64,000 nt of DNA from an uncultured Bacilli bacterium (GTDB lineage Bacteria > Bacillota_I > Bacilli_A > RF39 > UBA660): assembly GCA_934101795.1 (NCBI GenBank), contig CAKORY010000004.1, forward strand, positions 1-64,000. The letters run 5' to 3'. Positions 15,443 through 24,362 of the stretch are shown in pieces. Below the pieces are notes generated by a model that saw only the letters and a list, made by a program, of their open reading frames with translations, made no database searches and was not told the origin of the DNA. The position numbers and the translations under genes were made by a program. Every line of letters begins with the position of its first letter. Within the stretch, counting starts at the first letter, position 1.

Positions 15443-16635
15443 TTTTCATTCCTCATTTCTTTATGTAGTTTATTTAAATTTTCTTCAACTTTATTGTTTT
15501 TTGGTATATAGTATTTTTTACCTATTAAGTTTTTAGGCATATAATTTTGTTTAACCCAGTCATTTGGATAATCATGGGGATATAAATAGGTAGTGCTACT
15601 AGTTTTAATATTGTCAGGAACATTACCAGTATTTCCTTTATGGATGTCATTTAGGGCAGCATCTAGGGCTAGGTGAGAACTATTACTTTTGGGTGATAGT
15701 GCCATTTCTACGACTATTTCACCAAGAGGAATGCGGGCCTCAGGAAGACCTACAAGTTCTGATGCACTAATAGCTGCCATAACTCTTGGCCCAATACCAG
15801 GATTAGCAAGGCCAATGTCTTCATAAGCGATAACACTAAGACGGCGATATATGATATCTAAATCTTCAGCTTCAATTAGTCTAGCAAGATAATGAAGTGC
15901 AGCATCAACATCGCTACCACGAATGGATTTTTGAAGGGCACTTATAACATCATAATGGCCATCACCATCTTTATCATGAAAAAATACTGGTTTACTATTT
16001 ATCTTTTTAACTGTTTCAATGGTTATTGTTTTATCACCAGAATAATATGATACTTCAAGTAAATTTAAGGCAAAGCGCATATCTCCGGAAGATAAATTGG
16101 CAATATATTCTAGAGTATCATCATCTATTTTTATATCTTCAAAGTTCTTTAAAGCCTTTTTTAATCCATTTTTTATGTCTATGTTATTAAGTTCATGTAG
16201 TTCAAATATTTGACATCTACTTCTTATCGCAGGATTAATTTTATGATAAGGGTTTGATGTAGTAAGACCTATTAAAATAATTGTGCCATTTTCTATATAT
16301 GGGAGAAGTAAATCTTGTTTATCTTTATTCATACGATGTATTTCATCTATAATAAGTACCATATCTCCATACATTTTAGCTTCCATAATTGCTGTATCAA
16401 AATCAGCTTTATTATTAATCGTAGCATTTAAAAATTTATAATGAAGACCAAGTTCGTTTACTAGGGCATTTGCAATACTTGTTTTACCAATACCTGGTTT
16501 TCCATATAAAATCATTGAAAAAAGTTTCTTGTTTTTAACAAGATTAGTAAGTATTTTACCATCACCAATAAGGTGACTTTGGCCAATTATATCATCTAAT
16601 TTTTTTGGTCTTAATTTATCTGCTAAAATTTCCAT
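15439..16635 (-). CDS. rarA: Replication-associated recombination AAA+ ATPase RarA (MgsA)
   Basis: RarA acts at stalled replication forks. The start chosen is ATG at 16635 (GAGTGA 5-10 bases upstream); an in-frame TTG 12 bases earlier is too close to the -10. The 398 residues contain 'LADKLRPKKLDDIIGQSHL', Walker A 'GKPGIGKTSIA' (~46-56), Walker B 'LIIDEIHRM' (~97), arginine-finger 'SRCQIFEL' (~145), then the tetramerisation domain with 'YDVISALQKSIRGSDVDAAL' (~224-243) and 'AYEDIGLANP' (~270). It is divergent from the Xer recombinase gene. Confidence 0.94.
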   Translation of the reverse strand: MEILADKLRPKKLDDIIGQSHLIGDGKILTNLVKNKKLFSMILYGKPGIGKTSIANALVNELGLHYKFLNATINNKADFDTAIMEAKMYGDMVLIIDEIHRMNKDKQDLLLPYIENGTIILIGLTTSNPYHKINPAIRSRCQIFELHELNNIDIKNGLKKALKNFEDIKIDDDTLEYIANLSSGDMRFALNLLEVSYYSGDKTITIETVKKINSKPVFFHDKDGDGHYDVISALQKSIRGSDVDAALHYLARLIEAEDLDIIYRRLSVIAYEDIGLANPGIGPRVMAAISASELVGLPEARIPLGEIVVEMALSPKSNSSHLALDAALNDIHKGNTGNVPDNIKTSSTTYLYPHDYPNDWVKQNYMPKNLIGKKYYIPKNNKVEENLNKLHKEMRNEK

Positions 16636-16650
16636 AATATCACTCAAATA

Positions 16651-16683
16651 ATTATATCACATTTTGTTTAAATATGATACAAT
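16651..16683. promoter_or_regulatory. Divergent extended -10 promoters for rarA (-) and xer (+)
   Basis: On the minus strand TGa-TATAAT has its -10 at 16656-16651. On the plus strand TGa-TACAAT has its -10 at 16678-16683. Neither has a convincing -35. Confidence 0.5.
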
Positions 16684-16706
16684 GTTTATAGAAATAAGGT
16701 GATTTT

Positions 16707-17597
16707 GTGCGTAACATAATTAATAAGATTGAAGATAAGGATGTAATAGATTTTTTAGAATATTTAAAGTTTGAAAGAAGAATGTCTATTAATACTATAG
16801 ATTCTTATGGAGAAAATTTGCTTTTAATAAGTAATAGTTTTAAGAAAAAACTAATAAATCTAGATGGTAATGATGTAAGAAGTTTTTTACTTAATATTGA
16901 TGCAACTCCTAGAACTAAGGCTCATTATTTAACAGTTCTAAATTCCTTTTATAAATATTTAATCTTTATGGATAAGTTAGATATTAATCCATGTGATGGC
17001 ATTAAAAGTCCAAAATTAGAAAAGAAACTACCTACATATTTAACTAGTGAAGAAGTAGATAAACTTCTTAATATGAGACTTACTAAACCAGTTGATTATA
17101 GAAATAAAGCAATGCTTGAACTTATTTATGCAACTGGGGCTAGAATAAGTGAAATAACTAATTTAGAGCTTAATCAAATAGATTATGATGAATGTGTAAT
17201 AAGAGTAACTGGAAAGGGTAAAAAAGATAGAATTATACCATTTGGCGATACTGCAAGTAAAGCTTTAAAGGAATATATCGAAGTATATAGAGTATTTTTA
17301 ATTAAAAATGATACATGCAATTATGTTTTTATAAATAAAAATGGTTCTAAGATAAGTAGACAAATGATTTTTAAGATACTTAAAAGTTTAGCAAAGAAAG
17401 CTGGAATAAAAAAGGAAATAAGTCCACATACACTTAGACATTCATTTGCTACAAATTTACTTAATAATGGGGCAGACCTTAGAGTCATACAAGAACTTCT
17501 TGGCCATGAAAATTTAGAAACTACAGAAATATATTCTCACCTGCAAAATAAAAAAATAGAGGAAGATTACAGTAATCATCCTCATGCACATATCTAA
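16707..17597 (+). CDS. Tyrosine recombinase XerC/XerD type
   Basis: Xer recombinases resolve chromosome dimers at dif; some act on integrative elements. The start is GTG 16707 with AAGGTGA at 16696-16702. The 296 residues match the XerC/D length: an N-terminal SAM-like core-binding domain (~1-100) and a catalytic domain with Arg in 'YATGARISEI' (~147), Lys in 'VTGKGKKDRIIPF' (~175), 'HTLRHSFATNLLNNG' (His and Arg, ~244-258), 'LLGHENLETTEIYSHL' (His ~270, nucleophile Tyr ~279). All six catalytic residues are visible. No dif-like site or element end is recognised nearby, so housekeeping Xer is more likely than a phage integrase. Confidence 0.9.
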   Translation: MRNIINKIEDKDVIDFLEYLKFERRMSINTIDSYGENLLLISNSFKKKLINLDGNDVRSFLLNIDATPRTKAHYLTVLNSFYKYLIFMDKLDINPCDGIKSPKLEKKLPTYLTSEEVDKLLNMRLTKPVDYRNKAMLELIYATGARISEITNLELNQIDYDECVIRVTGKGKKDRIIPFGDTASKALKEYIEVYRVFLIKNDTCNYVFINKNGSKISRQMIFKILKSLAKKAGIKKEISPHTLRHSFATNLLNNGADLRVIQELLGHENLETTEIYSHLQNKKIEEDYSNHPHAHI

Positions 17598-17600
17598 AAA

Positions 17601-17717
17601 CTATTTACAGTTTTCATTACGAGCTTCGTTACGTGCATTTGATCTTGCACTTGCTTTACTAGAATTTCTAGCAGTTTTTCTAGCTTTATTTCTAGCATTT
17701 TCTTTATTTTTGCTCAT
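17601..17717 (-). CDS. Tiny basic Asn/Ala/Arg-repeat protein, 38 residues
   Basis: A perfect AGGAGGT lies 8 bases before ATG 17717, so translation is very likely. The protein is 'MSKNKENARNKARKTARNSS...' ending in a single Cys near the C-terminus. It is built from repeats of the type N-A-R-N-[KE]-A-R and carries a strong positive charge. It has no membrane segment. It is convergent with the Xer gene, 3 bases from its stop. It resembles small nucleic-acid-binding or SASP-like peptides in composition only; the function is unknown. Confidence 0.75.
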   Translation of the reverse strand: MSKNKENARNKARKTARNSSKASARSNARNEARNENCK

Positions 17718-17799
17718 TAACTTTACCTCCTGGTATTATTATGTATCAAAACAAATAATTTACTCATATAATTAAGTGGTAAAATAAGGAAGTGATTTT

Positions 17800-18399
17800 T
17801 TGAAAAAAATTGGTATTAGTACAAGAATTATAACTAATGATATAGGACTTAAACAAGAGAAAGTTCCTAGTTCTTTAATCAAAATATTAGAAGAAAATGG
17901 AGTATTACCTATAATAATTCCTAATATAGATGATATTTCGTATTATTTGGATATTTGCGATGGTTTTATTGTGCCTGGTGGCATTACTTGGAATGATGTT
18001 GATGTAAATATAATAAAGTATGTATTTAAAGAAAATAAACCTTTACTTGGAATATGTGCAGGAATGCAAGCTTTAGCAAATATTGATACATTTGTAGATA
18101 ATACTATAAAAGTGGAAAATCATAACGTTCCAAATGAAGATTATGTTCATGAAATAAGTATTAATGATGGTATTCTTAAAAATATTTTAAATAAGGATAA
18201 AATAAAAGTTAATAGTAGACATAATTATATGATTGAACCAAAAAGTTATTTTAAAATTGATGCTGTTAGTAATGATGGAGTAATTGAAGCTATAAGTTAT
18301 CCGGAGTTTAAGTTTATAGTGGGACTTCAGTGGCATCCAGAAGATATGGATGATGATGACCAAAATAAAATATTTAAATACTTTATAAGTAAATGTTAA
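17800..18399 (+). CDS. Class I glutamine amidotransferase-like hydrolase (peptidase C26 type)
   Basis: The start is TTG 17800 with AAGGAAGTGA upstream. The 199 residues have the C26/PuuD layout: 'FIVPGGITW' (~57), nucleophile Cys86 in 'LGICAGMQAL', and His179/Glu181 in 'LQWHPED'. Members hydrolyse gamma-glutamyl amides such as gamma-glutamyl-GABA or folyl/spermidine conjugates. The substrate here is unknown. It is slightly shorter than PuuD, lacking some N-terminal loops. It stands alone, following the divergent tiny-protein gene. Confidence 0.85.
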   Translation: MKKIGISTRIITNDIGLKQEKVPSSLIKILEENGVLPIIIPNIDDISYYLDICDGFIVPGGITWNDVDVNIIKYVFKENKPLLGICAGMQALANIDTFVDNTIKVENHNVPNEDYVHEISINDGILKNILNKDKIKVNSRHNYMIEPKSYFKIDAVSNDGVIEAISYPEFKFIVGLQWHPEDMDDDDQNKIFKYFISKC

Positions 18400-18416
18400 T
18401 TACTTGATTTTTCTAA

Positions 18417-18446
18417 TTGACATTTATTATTTAAATGTGTTATTAT
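18417..18446 (+). promoter_or_regulatory. Promoter of the transglutaminase-like gene
   Basis: TTGACA (18417-18422), 18-bp spacer, TATTAT (18441-18446). It rules out the in-frame ATG at 18435 as the start. Confidence 0.65.
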
Positions 18447-18470
18447 ATAAACCATTTAAGGGGAATTAAA

Positions 18471-19142
18471 ATGCTTGAAAATTTGAAAAAAGATATTTAT
18501 TTTAAAAAGTTATCCATATTACTAAAGTATTATTATAGTGAAGGAAAAATTTCTTTATTTGATGATAAAATATTTAAAAGAATGGAAAGGACTTACATAT
18601 GTGCTTTACCAGTTGTACTTCAAATAAAATATGCTATGTATTTTTTCCCCGAAGGTTCTTGCTATGACAGAAGTCTTTATATGTTTTTAGCTCTTGATAA
18701 TGCTATTTTAGTACATGGTGATATAAAAAGTCTAGAATATTTATATGGTAAAGAATGTGCAGGACATGCTTGGATTGAACTTGGTGATTTTGTTTATGAT
18801 CCAACCACTATGCAAAAATTTGATAAAAATGTTTATTATACTTTATATGAGTGCTCTAATGTAGAAAAGATTAATAAAGAAGAATATTTAAAAACTAGTC
18901 GTGATTTTGTGAAGCAAAGTGTATCTTATGACATAAATGACTTTTTACCAAATGGAAGAAAGAGAATGCAACTTGCAAGCATTGTAATGCAAATTAAGAA
19001 TAATGTTAAATGCATGAATGACGAACATTTTATAATGGATTTAGAAAAATATTTAGCATTAACTGACTATAATGAACAGAAATTAATTGAAGAACAAAGA
19101 CAGTTTTTAAGTAGAAAAATTGATCTTGATAAATTAATGTAA
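18471..19142 (+). CDS. Transglutaminase-like cysteine hydrolase of unknown role
   Basis: The start is ATG 18471 with AAGGGGAATT upstream. The 223 residues have a Cys-His-Asp series: Cys64 in 'PEGSCYDRSLYMFLAL', His99 in 'CAGHAWIEL' and Asp110 in 'VYDPTT', the order and spacing seen in transglutaminase-like peptidases. There is no signal peptide, so it is probably cytoplasmic. The C-terminal half is helical without known motifs. The neighbours (an amidotransferase before, a metal transporter after) give no clear pathway. The activity is inferred from the triad alone. Confidence 0.65.
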   Translation: MLENLKKDIYFKKLSILLKYYYSEGKISLFDDKIFKRMERTYICALPVVLQIKYAMYFFPEGSCYDRSLYMFLALDNAILVHGDIKSLEYLYGKECAGHAWIELGDFVYDPTTMQKFDKNVYYTLYECSNVEKINKEEYLKTSRDFVKQSVSYDINDFLPNGRKRMQLASIVMQIKNNVKCMNDEHFIMDLEKYLALTDYNEQKLIEEQRQFLSRKIDLDKLM

Positions 19143-19197
19143 TAAAGCATATTATAATAAAAAATAGTAAACCAACATACAATTTAATGGTGGTTTT

Positions 19198-19953
19198 ATG
19201 CAAAATATAATCTTTCCCCTTACTTTATCTACACTTGCGGGTCTATCAACCTTAATCGGGGCTATATTCATATTTTTTAAAATTCAAGATAGAAATTTAA
19301 ATAAATTTATTAGTTTTTGTTTAGCTTTTTCTATATCAGTTATGATTACTATAAGTATTTTAGATTTAATACCAACATCATTTTATCAAATATCAAATAT
19401 TTATGGAGTAGGGAAGAGCATTTTAATTCTCATTATAGCATTTATTATAAGTTATATTGTAATAACATATTTAAGTGCTAGAATAGAAAAAGCAACACAT
19501 AGTGCTGATTTATATAAATTAGGTATATTGAATATGATTGTATTGATACTTCATAATCTTCCTGAGGGTATTGCAACATTTTTAAGTAGTTATCATAATA
19601 CATCTTTAGGTATTAAACTATCAATTGCCATAATGCTTCATAATATTCCCGAAGGTATATCAATTGCTGTACCAATTTATTATGCCACAAGAAACAGAAA
19701 AAAAGCTATCAAAGCAACATTATTATCTGGGTTATCAGAACCACTCGGAGCACTACTTGCTTTTGTTTTTTTAAAAAGATATGTATCAGATGTTATGATT
19801 AGTATAGTTTTAATTGTGGTTGCTGGTTTAATGATTACTTTATCTATTCAAGAAATGTTACCTAAAGCATTAAAATATAAAGAAAATAAATATATTTATT
19901 TAGGCTTATTAATTGGCACAGTTTTAGTAATAATTAATGTGCTTATTAGTTAG
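19198..19953 (+). CDS. zupT: ZIP-family divalent metal transporter
   Basis: ZIP proteins import Zn2+, Fe2+ or Mn2+. The 251 residues have about eight hydrophobic segments. The two signature helices carry 'ILHNLPEGIATFL' (~116) and 'MLHNIPEGISIAVPI' (~147), which supply the metal-binding His, Asn, Pro and Glu residues, followed by 'SGLSEPLGAL' (~177). The usual His-rich cytoplasmic loop is short. The start ATG at 19198 follows a weak ribosome-binding site (GGTGGTTTT). No metal-responsive operator was recognised. Confidence 0.9.
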   Translation: MQNIIFPLTLSTLAGLSTLIGAIFIFFKIQDRNLNKFISFCLAFSISVMITISILDLIPTSFYQISNIYGVGKSILILIIAFIISYIVITYLSARIEKATHSADLYKLGILNMIVLILHNLPEGIATFLSSYHNTSLGIKLSIAIMLHNIPEGISIAVPIYYATRNRKKAIKATLLSGLSEPLGALLAFVFLKRYVSDVMISIVLIVVAGLMITLSIQEMLPKALKYKENKYIYLGLLIGTVLVIINVLIS

Positions 19954-20444
19954 ATAGAGAAGGGGAAGTTCTAATAATAAATAAAAATATTAAATATTTT
20001 GATTATTGTTTTAGCTACTATTTATATCAATATGACTTGAGCAAGTTTTAAACAATCAATTATTAAATAAGAGCATTTATATTAATTATATTTTTGTTAA
20101 ACAATAATATATAGTGATTAATAAAAATATATTTATAAATATTTTTCAGATGATTAAGTTAACATAATATATATTATTTAGAATATATTTTTAATTAATA
20201 ATTAACTAATTTTATCGAAGAAATCTCTAATTTTATTACTTTGAGTTATATTATACTATTTTATTATGCTAAGCTTAATAAGCAAATTGATATTTTAATA
20301 TATAATTAATTACAATTGATTATTAATAATATTTTAATTATTAACAATAATGTTTTTATTATAACCTTATTTATATTTAAATAATGATATATACGCGTTT
20401 ATAACCTTATATTTATATATAATAAGGATATATGCGTATATGAA
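19954..20444. repeat. AT-rich intergenic stretch with an imperfect 40-bp tandem repeat
   Basis: There is no coding sequence in this ~490-bp stretch. Two imperfect 40-bp copies lie side by side at 20361-20400 and 20401-20440, both starting ATAACCTTAT and ending in a TATATACGCG/TATATGCGTA-like part. The second copy can also fold as CCTTAT/ATAAGG. Nothing else is recognised. Confidence 0.45.
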
Positions 20445-20490
20445 AAAAATATGCCCCCTATTTTTTGAAAAAAATTGATAGGGGACTTTA
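20445..20490 (-). terminator. Terminator of the GtrA-domain gene
   Basis: CCCCTAT (20455-20461) pairs with ATAGGGG (20478-20484). On the minus strand the stem is followed by a T-rich run from the A tract at 20443-20449. Confidence 0.75.
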
Positions 20491-20491
20491 A

Positions 20492-21466
20492 TTATTCTTT
20501 TTTAGATAGAGTTGTAAAAATTAGAGCTATTATAATCATTAGAATAAAATCTACTATTAGTTTACTTAATAATAAATTTAAATTAAGTAAATTATATAGT
20601 ATGTATACAAAGAAACATGATAATATTATTCTAAATATCTTTTTTAATAAAAATAATGCATTTCGAGATATTAAGTTATTCTTATAAATACTATTATAAT
20701 TCATAGCAATATGTATAACTATCCCTACTACTTCGGAAACAGTTGTTGCTACAATAATACCTTTTAAATCATTATTTGCATCTCTTACATAAAATATTAT
20801 TACAAATAATACTAATGCAATAAAATATGGTATTATTGATTTAATTATATATGGAATAAGAGTTTTTAGATAGGGGATTGGTTTAAAGTTATGCTTCCCT
20901 ACTCTCTTTTCTTTTTTTCGCCAAATAGTTTTAATGTTTTTTTCTTTAATTGGTATGTTTTCATTAATAGCTGTTATTAAATAATTATTGTGGTTATTTT
21001 TGTTTTTTAAGCCTTCTAGCAATCTTTTAAATAAATCTATACTAATTGCCTTAATATCTGGTAAAACACTCTTAAAATTGGTATTAAATAAAGAATTAAA
21101 TACTTTATTTATTGTTTTTTCTCCAAAACTATAATTATCATTTACGCCAAATATAATAGATGTACTATTTTCTATTGCATCTAGACCACATTTAGCAATA
21201 TCATCTCTAGTTGTATTTATTATATCATCTACAAATACAATAGATTTTATTTCTAAATTTTTATCTTTAATATAATGTTCTAAATCAAATAAATAATCAT
21301 ATGTATGACCATTTACTACTCTTATATTACTTAAATTTAATATATTTGATCCTTTATTGCATACAAGTATATTACTAAATACTTCCTCTACTCGGTCAAT
21401 TGCATTTTTTAATTCTTCAATATTTTCATTATACCAATTTATTACTACTAACATATCTTTATTCAT
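20492..21466 (-). CDS. Degenerate glycosyltransferase-like domain fused to a GtrA-type membrane domain
   Basis: The 324 residues fall into two parts. Residues ~1-180 show a shortened GT2-like Rossmann pattern ('LVVINWYNENIEELKNAIDR', 'FVDDIINTTRDDI', 'IIFGVNDNYSFGEKTINKVFNSLF') in which the canonical DXD/DPM motifs are not clear. Residues ~205-320 contain four hydrophobic helices typical of GtrA proteins, which move undecaprenyl- or dolichyl-linked sugars across the membrane. Polyprenyl-phosphate glycosyltransferases with C-terminal GtrA domains are known. Here the catalytic half looks degenerate, so the activity is doubtful. It stands alone on the minus strand with terminators on both sides. 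Confidence 0.6.
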   Translation of the reverse strand: MNKDMLVVINWYNENIEELKNAIDRVEEVFSNILVCNKGSNILNLSNIRVVNGHTYDYLFDLEHYIKDKNLEIKSIVFVDDIINTTRDDIAKCGLDAIENSTSIIFGVNDNYSFGEKTINKVFNSLFNTNFKSVLPDIKAISIDLFKRLLEGLKNKNNHNNYLITAINENIPIKEKNIKTIWRKKEKRVGKHNFKPIPYLKTLIPYIIKSIIPYFIALVLFVIIFYVRDANNDLKGIIVATTVSEVVGIVIHIAMNYNSIYKNNLISRNALFLLKKIFRIILSCFFVYILYNLLNLNLLLSKLIVDFILMIIIALIFTTLSKKE

Positions 21467-21514
21467 TTTATAACACCTACTTTATTTTAACACTATATTT
21501 ACTTTTAGTCAAAA

Positions 21515-21540
21515 AGAAAAGAAGGTTTTAACTTCTTTAA
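21515..21540 (-). terminator. Terminator of the anchored extracellular protein gene
   Basis: AAAGAAG (21518-21524) pairs with CTTCTTT (21532-21538). On the minus strand a T-rich run follows. Confidence 0.65.
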
Positions 21541-23153
21541 ATTTCTATTTCTTCACCATTAGCGCAGATGCAACTAGAAGTACTAGAACTAAGTACTTCG
21601 CCACCTGGACAAATATTTTGACAAGTATTATCAATTATATTATTAGAAATACTTCCCCATATAGAATCAGTAAAATTTTGAATAAAAGTATACGCTTTAA
21701 ATTTGCTAATTATATTCATTACGTTATTTATTATAATTTGACTATCTTCTTCGGATATATTTTCAATGTTAGTTGCATTACTAAAGTTTTTCTTAGTTAC
21801 TAAATTATTACCATACTTTTCGTTGTTTTTAATGTCTAAAGTGATATTATAATCATTATAAGTTAAATTTACTTTTCCAGAAACATCATTTGTTTTATTA
21901 TTTTTGCTTGATACTATATTTAAATTACCATTTATTTTGATGTTTTTTGAATTTATTTTAATGTCAACATTTGATGTATTTTTCTTTTCACTATTTATTG
22001 TAATATCTAAACTTGTATCAGTTGTAGTATAAACAATCATTGCTTTATTATCTGATACTTCAAGTTTTGCTTGAGCTGGATTGTTATTTTCATCTTTTCC
22101 ATTAATAACAATTTTTTCTTTTGTTATTTCAACTTCATATTCATCTTCATCACTAGTTATTTTATACTTATTTTTATCTATTTTTACACCTTTTATTTCT
22201 TTTTCATCACTTTTTATAGTAAAATTTTCTATAGTGTTATTAAGCATTTTAACTTCAATAGTAATTTTTACATTTTCTAAAGTTATAGCATTTTCTTCAG
22301 TTATAATATTAGATAAAGCTTTATCTTCATTAACTAGTTTCATGAATTTATCATTAATTTTGTCTTTATTTGTATCATTAATTTCATATGTATAAATAAC
22401 ATTTAAACCATCATATTTTGTATTTAAATTTGCTTCTTTTAAAGCTTCAAATAGGTGTTTTATAATATTATTGGCGATTAATTCAATGTCATATTTAGTG
22501 AAAGATTTTAACTTTTCAGTATATTCATCTACATTACCAAAAAGATTATCATCACTTTTTATAGTTAGTACTTTATTAATTATATCTTTGCTATCAATAT
22601 AGATTTTGTTATTATCAATTGCAAGTTTGCCTGTTAAAGTACCTGTATCTTGTTTTAAGCTTATATCCATATCAATATAATTATTTTTTAAACTTTGGTT
22701 AGATTTTAAACCAATTTCTAAATTATTTAAATCTTTTAATTTGCTTGATGTAGTTGTTAACTTAATATTTGAATCACTAACTACATCATATTTATCAATG
22801 TTATTTAAGTAATCTTTATTAATTGTTATTCCTTCAAAAACTTTATTTATAAAGGTATTAATATTTTTAGAACTTTGATCTAAAAAACTTGATGCAGTAT
22901 ATTTATTTTTAATAAATAGATAGCCTCCGATACTAAGTAAAAGTATAATAAATACAATGACTAAAGTTATAATTAGCCCTTTTTTACTTTTCTTTTCTCT
23001 AAAATCTTCAAAGCCTATGTTGTTTTTTTCTTCTTTGGGTAATTCTGCAACTTTGCTACCCATCGCTATGTTTTCTGAAGTATCGTTTACTACTTCAGGT
23101 GTTGGGTTATTATTTATACCCATTTCATTTTCATTTTTTAATTCTTCATCCAT
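21537..23153 (-). CDS. Large membrane-anchored extracellular protein of unknown function
   Basis: The start is ATG 23153 with GTGAGG upstream; an in-frame start 15 bases earlier would overlap that site. The 538 residues have an acidic cytoplasmic N-terminus (~1-58), one strong membrane helix (~59-82, 'GLIITLVIVFIILLLSIGGYLFI') and a ~440-residue outer domain rich in beta-strand patterns, Asn, Lys and Ile. The end carries four Cys in 'CQNICPGGEVL...SCICANGEEIEI', probably a disulphide knot. I recognise no enzymatic motif. It lies next to dnaJ but has its own terminator. A surface or substrate-sensing role is possible. Confidence 0.7.
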   Translation of the reverse strand: MDEELKNENEMGINNNPTPEVVNDTSENIAMGSKVAELPKEEKNNIGFEDFREKKSKKGLIITLVIVFIILLLSIGGYLFIKNKYTASSFLDQSSKNINTFINKVFEGITINKDYLNNIDKYDVVSDSNIKLTTTSSKLKDLNNLEIGLKSNQSLKNNYIDMDISLKQDTGTLTGKLAIDNNKIYIDSKDIINKVLTIKSDDNLFGNVDEYTEKLKSFTKYDIELIANNIIKHLFEALKEANLNTKYDGLNVIYTYEINDTNKDKINDKFMKLVNEDKALSNIITEENAITLENVKITIEVKMLNNTIENFTIKSDEKEIKGVKIDKNKYKITSDEDEYEVEITKEKIVINGKDENNNPAQAKLEVSDNKAMIVYTTTDTSLDITINSEKKNTSNVDIKINSKNIKINGNLNIVSSKNNKTNDVSGKVNLTYNDYNITLDIKNNEKYGNNLVTKKNFSNATNIENISEEDSQIIINNVMNIISKFKAYTFIQNFTDSIWGSISNNIIDNTCQNICPGGEVLSSSTSSCICANGEEIEI

Positions 23154-23203
23154 TTTTTTCAACCTCACTACTTTTATTATATTTTATATTATATCATTAT
23201 TTG

Positions 23204-23238
23204 ACAAAAAAATAAAGACTATTTTTAGTCCTTATTTC
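23204..23238 (-). terminator. Terminator of the heat-shock operon after dnaJ
   Basis: AAATAAAGACT (23210-23220) pairs with AGTCCTTATTT (23227-23237). The minus strand then reads into a T7 run; the dnaJ stop codon lies within it. Confidence 0.8.
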
Positions 23239-24359
23239 ATGTATTTATTAAAATTCTTAAATTCTGGTGAGTCTTCTAAGTCAGTTTGAGCTAAATCTTG
23301 AAGTAATGCTTTTTGCTTTCTATCAAGTTTAGTTGGAATAATTATATTTATTACAGCATACATATTTCCTTTTGATATTGAATTAGGAAGTTTAATACCT
23401 TTACCTTTGATTTTAAGTTTTGTATAATTTTGGGTACCAGCTTTAATCTCAAGTATAATATTACCATATAGTGTAGGTATTTCTTTTTTACATCCAAGAG
23501 TGGCATCGGTGATCGTAACTGGTACTTCAAGATAAATATCTGCGCCATCTCTTTCAAATAATGGATGTTCTTTAATTTTAAATTCAAGGAACACATCACC
23601 ATTTGGTCCTCCATTTAAACCAGCGTTTCCTTTTCCAGAAAGTCTTAATTGATATCCTTCATCTACACCTTCTGGAATAGTAACTGTTAGTGTTTTGACT
23701 TTTTCTACCACACCTTTACCATGACATTCATCACATATTGTTTCATAAGTTTTACCGCGGCCTTTACAATCTGGACATGTTTTTTGAGTTTGCATGTAAC
23801 CAAATATTGTTTGGGCTTGTTCTAATACTTTACCTGCTCCACCACAAGTACGACATGTTTTTTCGTTAAATCCACCTTTACCTTTACAACTTGAACATTC
23901 ACTTGTTAAATTTAATTTAACATCTTTTTCACAACCAAAGGCTGCTTCTTCAAATGTTAGATTTAGAACTACACGAATGTCTTCACCTTTAGATGGACGT
24001 GATGATGCTCTTGAAGAGCCTCCAAAACCTGAAAATCCACGGAAACCTCCGCCAAAAAGGTCACCAAGAATATCTTCTAAGTCAATATCCCCCATGTTGA
24101 AACCTTGGAAACCAGCCCCTCCGCCAGATCCACCGTTTTCAAAAGCTGCATGACCAAATTGATCATATTGGCGTCTTTTATTTGCATCTGAAAGTACAGA
24201 ATAAGCTTCACCAATTTCTTTAAATTTTTCTTCAGCACCTGGAGTTTTATTGATATCTGGGTGATACTCTTTAGCAAGTTTTCTAAATGCTCTTTTTATT
24301 TCTTCATCTGTAGCAGTTTTACTGACTCCTAAGACTTCATAATAATCTTTTTTATTCAT
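23232..24359 (-). CDS. dnaJ: Chaperone DnaJ (Hsp40)
   Basis: DnaJ delivers unfolded proteins to DnaK and stimulates its ATPase. The 375 residues show the full type I layout: J domain (~1-70) with HPD in 'YHPDINK', a Gly/Phe-rich linker (~75-125), four zinc-binding CxxCxGxG repeats ('CSSCKGKG', 'CRTCGGAG', 'CPDCKGRG', 'CDECHGKG', ~150-220) and the C-terminal substrate domain. It is the last gene of the hrcA-grpE-dnaK-tldD-tldE-dnaJ run, 3 bases after tldE. Confidence 0.97.
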   Translation of the reverse strand: MNKKDYYEVLGVSKTATDEEIKRAFRKLAKEYHPDINKTPGAEEKFKEIGEAYSVLSDANKRRQYDQFGHAAFENGGSGGGAGFQGFNMGDIDLEDILGDLFGGGFRGFSGFGGSSRASSRPSKGEDIRVVLNLTFEEAAFGCEKDVKLNLTSECSSCKGKGGFNEKTCRTCGGAGKVLEQAQTIFGYMQTQKTCPDCKGRGKTYETICDECHGKGVVEKVKTLTVTIPEGVDEGYQLRLSGKGNAGLNGGPNGDVFLEFKIKEHPLFERDGADIYLEVPVTITDATLGCKKEIPTLYGNIILEIKAGTQNYTKLKIKGKGIKLPNSISKGNMYAVINIIIPTKLDRKQKALLQDLAQTDLEDSPEFKNFNKYMK

Positions 24360-24362
24360 TTT

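Noticed and set aside
16707..17597. Integrase of a prophage or integrative element
   Set aside because: The protein has XerC/D length, lies among housekeeping genes, and no attachment sites or phage genes are present.
19954..20490. Replication origin or centromere-like site in the AT-rich stretch
   Set aside because: No DnaA boxes, no iterons beyond one imperfect 40-bp duplication and no dnaA/parA genes nearby.
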